Assembly: GCA_964648295.1 (NCBI GenBank)
Contig: CAZYNH010000009.1
Span: 38,862-102,861 of the forward strand
Source: UBA4055 sp964648295
GTDB lineage: Bacteria; UBA4055
DNA length: 64,000 nt
Reading direction: 5' to 3'
Shown: positions 17,937 through 26,261 of the stretch, piece by piece
How the letters are laid out: the number at the start of each line of letters is the position of its first letter
Numbering within the stretch: the first letter of the stretch is position 1
Position numbers and translations under genes: made by a program
The notes under the pieces: model-generated
Databases searched by the model: none
Told to the model about the DNA's origin: nothing
Seen by the model: only the letters and a program-made list of their open reading frames with translations

Positions 17937-19694
17937 TTATTTTTCCTTTTTTACGGATATAGAGAGTTCCTCAAGCTGTTCCCGCGAGACTTCCGAAGGC
18001 GCGTCCATCATCAGGCAGTTCTGATTTTTGGTTTTGGGGAAAGCTATAACATCGCGGATAGTTTCCTCACGGCACATCAGCATTATCATCCTGTCGAGTC
18101 CGTGAGCGATCCCGCCGTGCGGGGGGGCGCCATACCTGAAAGCGTTCAGCATGAACCCGAACTTGCTCTCATATTCCTCTTTACTCATTCCGAGTATTGA
18201 GAATACTTTTTCCTGAAGAGCGCTGTCGTGGATCCTGATACTGCCCGATGAAAGTTCGACCCCGTTTAAAACCAGATCATACAGCTGACCCAGAATATTC
18301 TCAAGATTCTCGCCCTTTCTCAGGTCTTCCAGAAACTCAGGTTTAGGCATGGTAAACATGTGGTGCATTGCCTGCCATCTGTTATCCTCCTCGGAGAATT
18401 CGAACAAGGGGAAATCGGTTATGAAACAGAATCTATAATCGTCTTCTCTGTATAATTTTAATTCTTTTGCGACCCTGTTTCTCAGGTTCCCCAGAACTTT
18501 GTTTGCAAGATTGAGCTTGTCTGCCACGAAAAAGATCATCCCGTCGCCTGCAAGGCCGCAGACAGACAGTATCCCATCGGCTTCCCGTTCAGACAGGAAT
18601 TTTGAGATACCGCCGTCCAGTTTTCCGCCGGTCACTCTGGCGAACGCCAAACCCTTCGCGCCCAGATGCTTTGCATAATCTTCGTATTCGCCTATCTGTT
18701 TTCTGCTAATATTTTCAAGACCGGGTACGGCAAGAAATTTTACTGCCTGAGCATCCGCGAAAACTTTGAAACCGGAGTTCCTGGTGAGATCTGTTATGTT
18801 CTTCAGTTTGAGATCAAATCTGATATCCGGTTTATCCACACCGTATTCTTCCATCGCCTGCAGATAAGGTATTCTGGGGAAAGGCGCAGATATTTCGGCA
18901 TTGATACCTTTACTGAAAGCCTCTTTCATCAGTCCCTCGGTCAGATCGAATATCTCATCCTGGTCCGGAAAGCTTACCTCGATATCGATCTGAGTAAATT
19001 CAGGCTGACGGTCGCCTCTCGCGTCCTCATCCCGGTAGCAGCGCGCGATCTGAAAATACTTATCCTGTCCCGCGACCATCAAAAGCTGCTTGTAGACCTG
19101 AGGGCTTTGCGGAAGTGCGAAAAAAGTTCCCGGGAATATTCTGCACGGCACCAGATAATCCCTGGCGCCCTCAGGTGTGCTTTTTGAGAATGTCGGGGTT
19201 TCTATCTCGATAAACCCTTTTCCTGAAAGAAAATTCCTGGCCGCCAGCGCGACTTTGTGCCTGACATGAAGGTTTTCGGTCATTTTTTCGCTTCTCAGGT
19301 CAATGTATCTGTACTGCAGCCTGGACTCCTCTTTTGCGTCGCTTCTGCCGTTCAGAAAATTGAATGGTGGCGTGGCCGATGCATTATCTATGGTGATATC
19401 GTCGGCTATTATCTCGATCTCGCCTGTCGCCAGGTTCGGGTTCGGTTCGGGTTTTACCGATACGGTCCCTGAGACCGTGACCACAAATTCGTTCCTGCAT
19501 CCCGCTGCTTTTGATATGATCTCCTCAGACAGTCTTTTAGGATCGAAAATGACCTGTGTGATACCGTATCTGTCTCTAAGATCTATAAATATCAGCCCAC
19601 CGAGGTTCCTGTATTTGTGCACCCACCCGGAAAGTATTACCTTCTTACCCGAATCACCCTTTCTCAATTCTCCGCAGTTCTCAGTTCTCTTCAT
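17937..19694 (-). CDS. aspS: Aspartyl-tRNA synthetase, bacterial type
   Basis: 585 residues, the usual bacterial AspRS length. An N-terminal OB anticodon-binding domain (LSGWVHKYRNLGGLIFIDLRD) is followed by a class II core with motif 2 (ARCYRDEDARGDRQPEFTQ) and motif 3 (GGIAHGLDRMIML). The GAD insertion domain lies between. It charges tRNA-Asp; whether it also charges tRNA-Asn cannot be told by eye. It is first in aspS-xseB-fmt, with a promoter and a dyad upstream. Confidence 0.97.
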   Translation of the reverse strand: MKRTENCGELRKGDSGKKVILSGWVHKYRNLGGLIFIDLRDRYGITQVIFDPKRLSEEIISKAAGCRNEFVVTVSGTVSVKPEPNPNLATGEIEIIADDITIDNASATPPFNFLNGRSDAKEESRLQYRYIDLRSEKMTENLHVRHKVALAARNFLSGKGFIEIETPTFSKSTPEGARDYLVPCRIFPGTFFALPQSPQVYKQLLMVAGQDKYFQIARCYRDEDARGDRQPEFTQIDIEVSFPDQDEIFDLTEGLMKEAFSKGINAEISAPFPRIPYLQAMEEYGVDKPDIRFDLKLKNITDLTRNSGFKVFADAQAVKFLAVPGLENISRKQIGEYEDYAKHLGAKGLAFARVTGGKLDGGISKFLSEREADGILSVCGLAGDGMIFFVADKLNLANKVLGNLRNRVAKELKLYREDDYRFCFITDFPLFEFSEEDNRWQAMHHMFTMPKPEFLEDLRKGENLENILGQLYDLVLNGVELSSGSIRIHDSALQEKVFSILGMSKEEYESKFGFMLNAFRYGAPPHGGIAHGLDRMIMLMCREETIRDVIAFPKTKNQNCLMMDAPSEVSREQLEELSISVKKEK

Positions 19695-19727
19695 TATTAA
19701 TATCCCGCATAGTTTTATCAGTCGGAA

Positions 19728-19756
19728 AATTTAACAATGTTTGTCGGTTTAATCAA
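19728..19756 (-). promoter_or_regulatory. Promoter for aspS-xseB-fmt
   Basis: On the minus strand TTGATT (19756-19751) and TAAATT (19733-19728), 17 bases apart, with a TG just upstream of the -10. Confidence 0.42.
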
Positions 19757-19763
19757 TACCGAC
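19743..19763. repeat. Inverted repeat over the aspS -35 region
   Basis: GTCGGT at 19743-19748 is mirrored by ACCGAC at 19758-19763, a 6-base dyad with a 9-base spacer, directly over the candidate aspS -35 box and between two divergent transcripts. It could be an operator; no regulator can be named. Confidence 0.3.
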
Positions 19764-19802
19764 TTGAACAATTTTTAAGTGAAAAATAAAAGAAATATTC
19801 TC

Positions 19803-19831
19803 TTGACAATTTATTAAAAACGAAGTAACTT
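19803..19831 (+). promoter_or_regulatory. Promoter for exbB-exbD-exbD-tonB
   Basis: A perfect TTGACA (19803-19808), 17 bases, TAACTT (19826-19831). The leader to exbB is about 75 bases. The weak -10 closely resembles that upstream of metG (TAGCTT). Confidence 0.45.
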
Positions 19832-19915
19832 AAAAGCCTCTTAACGAGCCTGAAGGCAGGAGACTGGAAGAGAAAGAAAAATTAACATAAAAAACCAGAA
19901 AAATCGGAGGAAAAA

Positions 19916-20524
19916 ATGACTGAATATTTTGTAAAAGGCGGAGCGTTTATGTGGCCAATCCTGATACTGTTTATTATCGGTATCATAATCAGCCTTTACA
20001 AACTGTTTTCTTTAATGGGAACCGGTAGAAACGCGGCTAAACTGATGGCGGATGTTAAAAAAGCTCTCGCTACACAGGGCGTTGATGGAGCTTTAAAACA
20101 TGTTCAGGGAACAAAACCCGTTGAAGAACTTGTCGCGGCAGGACTGAAGAACCTTAAATACGGAATGGATATGGTCGAGAAGTCATTAATTAATGAAGGC
20201 AGCATGCAGGTTACCTACCTCTGGAGCGGTATGGTATGGCTTTCTCTGGTTATCGCCCTTGCGCCCATGATCGGATTCTTAGGAACCGTATGGGGTATGG
20301 TCGGCGCCATGGACGCTATCGCAGCGGCAAATGACATATCTCCCTCAATAGTTGCAGGAGGTATTTCAGAGGCTCTTCTTACTACGGCGTTCGGACTTAT
20401 TGTAGCTATAACGATACAGGCGTTCCAGAATGTTTTCCAGTCGATCATTGACAAAAGACAGATAGACATGGAAGAGACCAGTGTAGCTTTAGTTGAGACA
20501 TTCGTTGAAATGCAAACAAAATAA
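19916..20524 (+). CDS. exbB: MotA/TolQ/ExbB proton channel protein
   Basis: 202 residues. Three membrane segments in family positions (about 12-31, 100-125 and 145-168). The core LAPMIGFLGTVWGMVGAMDA lines the proton path, and AGGISEALLTTAFGL closes it. It forms the inner-membrane pentamer that powers TonB. GGAGG lies just upstream of the ATG. First of four genes exbB-exbD-exbD-tonB with spacers of 15 to 32 bases, ending at a terminator. Confidence 0.95.
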   Translation: MTEYFVKGGAFMWPILILFIIGIIISLYKLFSLMGTGRNAAKLMADVKKALATQGVDGALKHVQGTKPVEELVAAGLKNLKYGMDMVEKSLINEGSMQVTYLWSGMVWLSLVIALAPMIGFLGTVWGMVGAMDAIAAANDISPSIVAGGISEALLTTAFGLIVAITIQAFQNVFQSIIDKRQIDMEETSVALVETFVEMQTK

Positions 20525-20539
20525 CAAAGCGGGACAGAA

Positions 20540-20956
20540 ATGCTGAAAAAATCCGAAAGAAAACTTGGGGAATTCAACGCTTCATCCATGGCCGACATCA
20601 CTTTTCTTCTGCTTGTGTTCTTTCTTGTGACAACTACAGTGTCCACCGACAAGGGTATTAAATTTGTTCTTCCGCAGAAAGCGGATGACGCGACCCCCAC
20701 GAAAGTAAGAGGGGTGGTCAACATTTTCCTCAATGACGACAATCAGGTTCTTGTCGGAACAAAGGGCAAAGAGGAAGAGGTGAGCATGCAGCAGGTAAAG
20801 AACAGACTTATGATCCTTGACAGGGAGATATCCGCCCAGGGAGACTCCATGATCGTATCGATCAAGGTAACTTCCGGGTCTATGTATAAGAACTATGTTG
20901 AGATACTCGACCAGTTGAAAAGCGCGAAGATAGACAGAATATCGTTAGCTCAATAA
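20540..20956 (+). CDS. exbD: ExbD/TolR-family protein, first copy
   Basis: 138 residues: a short cytoplasmic N-terminus, one membrane segment (MADITFLLLVFFLVTTTVST) whose Asp in MADITF is the family proton-carrying residue, and a periplasmic domain. It sits inside the ExbB5/ExbD2 channel. A second exbD follows 19 bases on; the two differ clearly in their periplasmic parts, so they may form a mixed pair in the motor. Confidence 0.92.
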   Translation: MLKKSERKLGEFNASSMADITFLLLVFFLVTTTVSTDKGIKFVLPQKADDATPTKVRGVVNIFLNDDNQVLVGTKGKEEEVSMQQVKNRLMILDREISAQGDSMIVSIKVTSGSMYKNYVEILDQLKSAKIDRISLAQ

Positions 20957-20975
20957 TACCAAATTAGGGAAGATT

Positions 20976-21380
20976 ATGATAGGAACAACAAAAAAACCGC
21001 CTGAAGGAAAGATATCGACAGCTTCAATGCCGGATATTATTTTCATGCTCCTGATCTTCTTCATGACAAGTACAGTGTTCGTCGAATACAGAGGCCTTCC
21101 GGTTAAGATCCCGGCTACAGTGAACGCCCAGAAAATCGAGGGTAAGAGAAATATTGCTTACTGTTATGTTGACATCAACGACAGGATCAGCGTTGACGAT
21201 AAACTTATGACGACAAAGGAAGTCACCTCGATAATGTATCTGAAAAGAACTAATAATCCGAGGATCGTCATATCCATGAAGATCGATGAGAACTGCAAGA
21301 ATGACATAGTTGACAAGGTGCAGAGAGCGTTGCAGGAAGCTGACGCGCGCAGGATAGTGTACGCCACTAAAACGAAGTAA
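20976..21380 (+). CDS. exbD: ExbD/TolR-family protein, second copy
   Basis: 134 residues with the same plan: the membrane segment starts at MPDIIFMLLIFFMTSTVFVE, with the conserved Asp. The periplasmic part (LPVKIPATVNAQ onward) is distinct from the first copy. Tandem exbD genes in a tonB operon are common in Bacteroidetes-type bacteria. Confidence 0.92.
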   Translation: MIGTTKKPPEGKISTASMPDIIFMLLIFFMTSTVFVEYRGLPVKIPATVNAQKIEGKRNIAYCYVDINDRISVDDKLMTTKEVTSIMYLKRTNNPRIVISMKIDENCKNDIVDKVQRALQEADARRIVYATKTK

Positions 21381-21412
21381 GAGAGCATGTAATTGAAGAA
21401 TGGAGTTGAAAA

Positions 21413-22075
21413 ATGTCATATATAGGGGAATTAGCCGATAAGGAATCGAGACTGACCGAGATTGTTTCGATAACCGTATTCCTTGGACTTGCTTTTCTGT
21501 TCGCGTCATTTCACAAATTTCATACCGTAGTAAAGCTTGAAACCACTGTGGCGGATGAGATAGAAATAGAAAAGGTCGAAGTGACCGAACAGGTGAAGAA
21601 AACGGTCAGGCCGGCAATAGTCAGGATACCGATCGCGGTCGAGGACGAGGAAGAGCTTGAGGAAGATATTGAGCTCGAGATAGAGACAGCGGATTTCGAT
21701 ATAAGATCGGAACCGCCTCCGCCGCCTCCGCCGCCGACTGTTACTGAGGATGAGATATTTGACTTCTACGCTATACAGGAAAAACCGGAACTTCTTCCTG
21801 GAAACGCGCAGAAAATAACAGATTATATCACAAAGAACTATCCGCCTCTCGCAAAGAAAACGGGAACATCCGGAAAAGTTATACTTAAATTTGTCTGCTC
21901 GAAAGACGGAGTTCCGACAAATATCGAGATAACGATGGAGAAGCCGGCCGATATGGGATTCGGGGAAGTGGCTATAAAAGCCATAGAGCAGGTCAGGTTC
22001 AAGCCTGGAATGCAGAGGGATAAGCCCGTAGCGGTGAGGATGTCGCAGAGGATCACGTTCAACACGACAAGATAA
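21413..22075 (+). CDS. tonB: TonB energy-transducing protein
   Basis: 220 residues. One N-terminal membrane segment (IVSITVFLGLAFLFASF), an acidic stretch (EDEEELEEDIELEIE), a run of eight prolines after EP that spans the periplasm, and a C-terminal TonB domain (GTSGKVILKFVCSKDG to the end). It transfers ExbB/ExbD energy to outer-membrane receptors. No receptor gene lies in this window. A terminator follows. Confidence 0.94.
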   Translation: MSYIGELADKESRLTEIVSITVFLGLAFLFASFHKFHTVVKLETTVADEIEIEKVEVTEQVKKTVRPAIVRIPIAVEDEEELEEDIELEIETADFDIRSEPPPPPPPPTVTEDEIFDFYAIQEKPELLPGNAQKITDYITKNYPPLAKKTGTSGKVILKFVCSKDGVPTNIEITMEKPADMGFGEVAIKAIEQVRFKPGMQRDKPVAVRMSQRITFNTTR

Positions 22076-22085
22076 ATTGAAAAAA

Positions 22086-22110
22086 AAGGTCTGGTTCTCA
22101 GACCTTTTTT
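22086..22110 (+). terminator. Terminator after tonB
   Basis: GGTCTG, loop GTTCT, CAGACC, then six T. A-tract on the left extends the stem. It closes the exbB operon 11 bases after the tonB stop and 20 bases before purD. Confidence 0.88.
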
Positions 22111-22129
22111 ATTACAGGATAAACGGAAA

Positions 22130-23410
22130 ATGAACATACTGGTTATTGGTTCTGGCGGGAGAGAGCACGCCATTATAAAAAAGCTCAAAGAAAGTTCCAA
22201 AACGGGCAGAATCCTCTGCGCGCCCGGGAATGCCGGGACAGCAGTGGACGCCGAAAATATTGAAGCCGATCTAAAAGATCACAGAAAACTGATAGTGCTT
22301 GTAAGGTCAAACTCAATAGATATGACCGTGGTCGGGCCGGAAAATCCCCTCACGGAGGGTATAGTCAACTCGTTCAGGGAAGAGGGACTGGTCATTTTCG
22401 GGCCGACGAAGGAGGCCGCCGAGCTTGAATCCAGCAAGGCTTTCTCAAAAGAACTGATGAAAAAATATAATATACCGACGGCGGATTTCAAGATATTTTG
22501 CGAACCTGAAAAGGCGGAAAAATATCTTGTTTCGGCAAAGCATCCGATTGTGGTGAAGGCGAGCGGCCTGGCCGCCGGAAAGGGCGCCGTGGTCTGCAGG
22601 ACTTTAGAGGAAAGCCTTGCTACTGTCAGAAGCATAATGTCGGAGAAATGTTTCGGGACGGCGGGAGATAAGATAGTTATAGAGGAATTCATGACCGGCG
22701 AGGAAGCTTCCGTATTCGCGGTATCGGACGGTAAATTCTACAAGATACTCGCGCCGGCACAGGACCATAAGGCCGCATACAACAATGACGAGGGCCCGAA
22801 CACAGGCGGAATGGGTTCATACGCTCCCGCGCCTGTTGTTACGCCTTCGGTTATGGAACAGATTGAAAGAGAGATAATAGCTCCGACATTTGAAGCTATG
22901 AGAAGGGAAGGAAGGCCCTACACGGGAGTTCTCTTCGCGGGACTTATGATCACGCAGGGCGGCCCGAAAGTGATCGAGTACAACTGCCGTTTCGGCGATC
23001 CTGAAACGCAGTCGGTGCTTCCTCTATACGACGGCGATCTGGCGGACCTTTTATTCAAAGCTTCAACCCGCGGTTTCGATTCGAACGGCATCCTGCCGGT
23101 CAGAAAAGCACACTGCCTCTGCCTCGTTCTTGCCTCGGGAGGATATCCGGGAAAATACGGGACGGGGTACGAGATAACAGGTCTTGAAAAAGCTCCGGAA
23201 AATACAGGTGTTATCCATGCGGGAACAAAATTAAAGGACGGCATGATCGTTACAGCGGGTGGAAGGGTTCTCAACATAGTTTCTATTTCAGAAGAAAGCC
23301 TCGAAAAAGCAAAGTCTGCGTCATATTTCGCGGCAGAAAAAATAGATTTTACGGGAAAATATTTCAGAAGCGATATAGGCGACAAAGGCATCAGGTATTA
23401 TAAAAAATAA
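22130..23410 (+). CDS. purD: Phosphoribosylamine-glycine ligase
   Basis: 426 residues, the normal PurD length. N-terminal GSGGREHAI, then an ATP-grasp core with KASGLAAGKGAV, EEFMTGEEAS, NTGGMGSYAPAP and EYNCRFGDPETQ. It performs the second step of purine synthesis in the cytoplasm. It follows the tonB terminator; no clear promoter of its own is visible in the 20-base gap, so it relies on read-through or on signals inside the hairpin region. Confidence 0.97.
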   Translation: MNILVIGSGGREHAIIKKLKESSKTGRILCAPGNAGTAVDAENIEADLKDHRKLIVLVRSNSIDMTVVGPENPLTEGIVNSFREEGLVIFGPTKEAAELESSKAFSKELMKKYNIPTADFKIFCEPEKAEKYLVSAKHPIVVKASGLAAGKGAVVCRTLEESLATVRSIMSEKCFGTAGDKIVIEEFMTGEEASVFAVSDGKFYKILAPAQDHKAAYNNDEGPNTGGMGSYAPAPVVTPSVMEQIEREIIAPTFEAMRREGRPYTGVLFAGLMITQGGPKVIEYNCRFGDPETQSVLPLYDGDLADLLFKASTRGFDSNGILPVRKAHCLCLVLASGGYPGKYGTGYEITGLEKAPENTGVIHAGTKLKDGMIVTAGGRVLNIVSISEESLEKAKSASYFAAEKIDFTGKYFRSDIGDKGIRYYKK

Positions 23411-23423
23411 TTGTATTAACTGA

Positions 23424-23452
23424 TTGCGTTTTCAGTTCAAACTTAATATATT
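23424..23452 (+). promoter_or_regulatory. Promoter for the exported two-gene cassette
   Basis: TTGCGT (23424-23429), 17 bases, TATATT (23447-23452). It lies 14 bases after the purD stop and 40 before the next start. The cassette ends at a terminator, so this would be a self-contained unit. Confidence 0.42.
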
Positions 23453-23491
23453 TTAAGGCATGGCAATTTAACCGTTCATCCGGGAGGAAAG

Positions 23492-24388
23492 ATGAGATTA
23501 TTCAAAGCTGTTATTCTGTTTCTGACATTTACCGTTCTGTTTTCTCAGGAGGGGCTTACAGAAGAAGAGAAAGCGCTGTTCAAGACGAATGTTATCGTTC
23601 CGGTTCCTTCAGAAATTATAATGGCGCTCGACATGCTTTCAGATGTGAACTGGAAAGCTGTAGTCAGTTATGACAGGAGCACAAATTACGCTGAAAATTA
23701 TAAGATAGCTCTTAACCTCGGCGTAAGAGTGGCTCAGGGATTTATAGCGATCCAGGCTGAAGACAGAAAATATACCGGCGAAATGTTCCAGGCAAGCAGA
23801 AATCTCGCAGAAAATTTCGGCGCTAAAAGCGATATGTTCGTTAATGAGGACGAAATAATAAAACTGCTTAATGAAGGTAACTGGCTTGAACTGAGGTCTA
23901 TTCTTGATGACATACATCTTAAAGTCAAAGCTGAAATGTATAAATACGATCCTGATTTTGTGGAACTTGCCAGTGTGGGCGGATGGCTGGAAGGACTGCA
24001 TATCGTCTCCAAAGCGCTTAAAGGTAAATACAGCCCGGAAGCATCTGTCATTCTTTACCAGCCGGAGCTGATAGAATATTTTTCCGACGCGATCGAAGCC
24101 ATAAAACCTTCCAACGGGGATAATACTGAGGTCAGGCATATAAGAACGGCTATGCCGGAAATAAAAAAACTCTGTGATGTAGGTTCTGGAAATCCCGTTC
24201 CTCTTGCGAATGTGGAGAAACTCTACGAGATCTCGGCGGCTATAAATAAGGCGGTCGTTTCAGGCGGGGAAAGCGGTTCGGTGAACGGTGAAGATCCGAA
24301 AAACTGGGTAGCGATCTATGGTTTCATAGCCGTAATTTTCGTAATAATTTTCTTTATAAAGAGAAAAAAAGGAGGGAACAATGCGTAA
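23492..24388 (+). CDS. Exported protein with C-terminal TM anchor, unknown
   Basis: 298 residues. Signal peptide MRLFKAVILFLTFTVLFSQ, a mostly helical periplasmic body of about 240 residues, and a C-terminal membrane segment (VAIYGFIAVIFVIIFF) followed by a positive tail KRKKGGNN. GGGAGG is upstream of the ATG. No catalytic motif or known family recognised. Its last 8 bases overlap the next gene, whose ribosome binding site lies in its tail codons, so the two are translationally coupled. Confidence 0.66.
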   Translation: MRLFKAVILFLTFTVLFSQEGLTEEEKALFKTNVIVPVPSEIIMALDMLSDVNWKAVVSYDRSTNYAENYKIALNLGVRVAQGFIAIQAEDRKYTGEMFQASRNLAENFGAKSDMFVNEDEIIKLLNEGNWLELRSILDDIHLKVKAEMYKYDPDFVELASVGGWLEGLHIVSKALKGKYSPEASVILYQPELIEYFSDAIEAIKPSNGDNTEVRHIRTAMPEIKKLCDVGSGNPVPLANVEKLYEISAAINKAVVSGGESGSVNGEDPKNWVAIYGFIAVIFVIIFFIKRKKGGNNA

Positions 24389-24863
24389 AGCTTTTCTTGG
24401 AAAATACATCCTTCTTTTATTTTTAATTTCAGTCTTCAGCGGGACCGACTTCACATACGCCCAGGATGAAGCGGACTGGGATGAGAAATCAACTGATCCG
24501 GAATTTCTTTTTATTGAATCAAAGAAGGAAATTCTATCTGCAGGATATTACACGAACGGCGATCTTAAAAGCGGTTATTTTGACGAGACTCCCAATGTTT
24601 ACGCCACTTTCACGCTTTACAAGGGCAACTCGTACGCGTTCGTAATTGGAGCGGCGAACAATCTCAACAGAATAAGGGCTTCATTCTACGGAAATAATTT
24701 TGTGCAGAACCTTTTCAACGACGAAATTGATGTGAGCACATACAAGATATTTTACATTACTCCTATACACAACGGTACTTATTACCTTAAGGTGCAGTCC
24801 TTCGGCGAGTCCTCAGGCGACGGGGAATGGATGTATTACTACGGATTTAAGCAGAACAATTAG
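24381..24863 (+). CDS. Small exported protein, unknown
   Basis: 160 residues. Signal peptide MRKAFLGKYILLLFLISVF continuing to a likely cut after TYAQ. The mature part of about 125 residues is beta-rich (VYATFTLYKGNSYAFVIGAA, YLKVQSFGES, EWMYYYGF), as in small secreted beta-sandwich proteins, but I cannot name it. Start overlaps the upstream stop by 8 bases (ATGCGTAA), with GGAGGGAAC before it. A strong terminator follows 7 bases after the stop. Confidence 0.62.
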   Translation: MRKAFLGKYILLLFLISVFSGTDFTYAQDEADWDEKSTDPEFLFIESKKEILSAGYYTNGDLKSGYFDETPNVYATFTLYKGNSYAFVIGAANNLNRIRASFYGNNFVQNLFNDEIDVSTYKIFYITPIHNGTYYLKVQSFGESSGDGEWMYYYGFKQNN

Positions 24864-24869
24864 GATGAA

Positions 24870-24899
24870 AAAAAGGACAGGTCAGCCTGTCCTTTTTTA
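24870..24899 (+). terminator. Terminator after the exported cassette
   Basis: GGACAGG, loop TCAG, CCTGTCC, then six T, with an A-tract on the left arm. It ends the 23492-24863 unit. The next gene starts 12 bases beyond. Confidence 0.9.
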
Positions 24900-24910
24900 T
24901 ACCGGTAAGA

Positions 24911-26194
24911 ATGGGAATATTAAGAAGTATAAATAGAGAGAATTTGAGCTGGGCTCTGTATGACTGGGCCAATTCGGCTTACGCGACCACTGTGCTCGCC
25001 GTCTTTTTCCCGCTTTTCTTTAACGATTACTGGAGTTCGGGATCGGATACGACAGTAACTACCGCAAGGCTGGGTATAGCCACATCAGTAACAGGTGTTT
25101 TTCTGATGCTTGTATCGCCGGTGACCGGCACGCTTTCAGATCTCGCGGGATCAAAGAAGAGATATCTTTTTTACTCCACTCTGGCCGGCTCCCTTTCGAC
25201 CGCATGCCTGTTCTTCGTGCCTTCAGGATCATGGTTTCCCGCGATTATTCTTTTTTCTTTTTCGTCTTTCTTTTTCAGTGCCGGAATGGTGTTCTATGAT
25301 TCACTTTTAGGCAGCGTGGCGGACAGGAAACGGTTCAATTTCGTTTCATCTCTCGGCTATTCTCTGGGGTATCTTGGCGGAGGGATACTTCTGGCGGCCA
25401 ACATTCTTGCCGTGACGAAACCTGAGCTATTCGGTTTAGGGTCAGGGTCTGATGCAGTACTGCTGTCTTTCGTCAGCGTAGGCGTATGGTGGATGATATT
25501 TTCAATACCGCTTTTCAGATATGTTAAGGAAAAGAAACACGAGCTTAAAGAGGCGCGTTCCCACAATCTGCTGAAAGGATTTATGAAGATAAAAGACACA
25601 CTGATTCACATCAGCAGAATAAAAAATGTTTTTATATTCCTTATCGCATACTGGCTCTATATTGACGGAGTTGACACGATAATCAGGATGGCTGTTGATT
25701 TTGGAAGATCGATAGAGCTGGAAAGCGGGAGCCTGATCAAGGCTATACTGATAACGCAGTTCGTAGGTTTTCCGGCAGCGCTCCTTTCGGGAATAATATT
25801 TAAAGGAGTTTCCGGGGCTAGAAAAGGAATTTACATCTCGATAGCTGTTTATTTCGCCATTTCCGTTCTTGCCTCATTAATGCGCACCGAAGCACATTTT
25901 TACGCTCTCGCTGTAACTGTAGGGCTTGTACAGGGCGGAATACAGGCTCTTTCAAGATCATATTTCGCGTATATTATCCCTTCCGACAGAGAGGGAGAGT
26001 TTTTCGGCCTTTACAATATGATAGGAAAGTTCGCGGTGATCCTGGGGCCGTTCTTAATAGCTCTTACTGGGCTTGTTCTGAGGAACGCGGGTTTTTCAGC
26101 GGATATTGCCACGAGGGGCGGAATACTTTCCGTGTCTTTCTTCTTTATAACAGGCGGGATCATGTTCTATATGTCCGGCAGGAAGCCGGAATAA
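24911..26194 (+). CDS. UMF1/Atg22-like major facilitator transporter
   Basis: 427 residues with about 11-12 hydrophobic segments. The N-terminal LSWALYDWANSAYATTVLAV is the signature of UMF1 (Atg22-like) permeases of the major facilitator superfamily. A central cytoplasmic loop (KEKKHELKEARSHNLLKG) separates the two halves. The second half holds YWLYIDGVDTI and the QGGIQALSRSYFA motif, also family-typical. Bacterial substrates are not known with confidence. No Shine-Dalgarno sequence precedes the ATG, which sits 12 bases after a terminator T-tract. Confidence 0.88.
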   Translation: MGILRSINRENLSWALYDWANSAYATTVLAVFFPLFFNDYWSSGSDTTVTTARLGIATSVTGVFLMLVSPVTGTLSDLAGSKKRYLFYSTLAGSLSTACLFFVPSGSWFPAIILFSFSSFFFSAGMVFYDSLLGSVADRKRFNFVSSLGYSLGYLGGGILLAANILAVTKPELFGLGSGSDAVLLSFVSVGVWWMIFSIPLFRYVKEKKHELKEARSHNLLKGFMKIKDTLIHISRIKNVFIFLIAYWLYIDGVDTIIRMAVDFGRSIELESGSLIKAILITQFVGFPAALLSGIIFKGVSGARKGIYISIAVYFAISVLASLMRTEAHFYALAVTVGLVQGGIQALSRSYFAYIIPSDREGEFFGLYNMIGKFAVILGPFLIALTGLVLRNAGFSADIATRGGILSVSFFFITGGIMFYMSGRKPE

Positions 26195-26197
26195 TCA

Positions 26198-26226
26198 TTG
26201 ACAAAATACGAACGATTTTTTAGCTT
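26198..26226 (+). promoter_or_regulatory. Promoter for metG
   Basis: Perfect TTGACA (26198-26203), 17 bases, TAGCTT (26221-26226), just after the transporter stop. Leader of about 30 bases with GGAGA before the ATG. Confidence 0.45.
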
Positions 26227-26261
26227 TATGCAGTTTTTAATATGAATTTGGAGACGATGAG

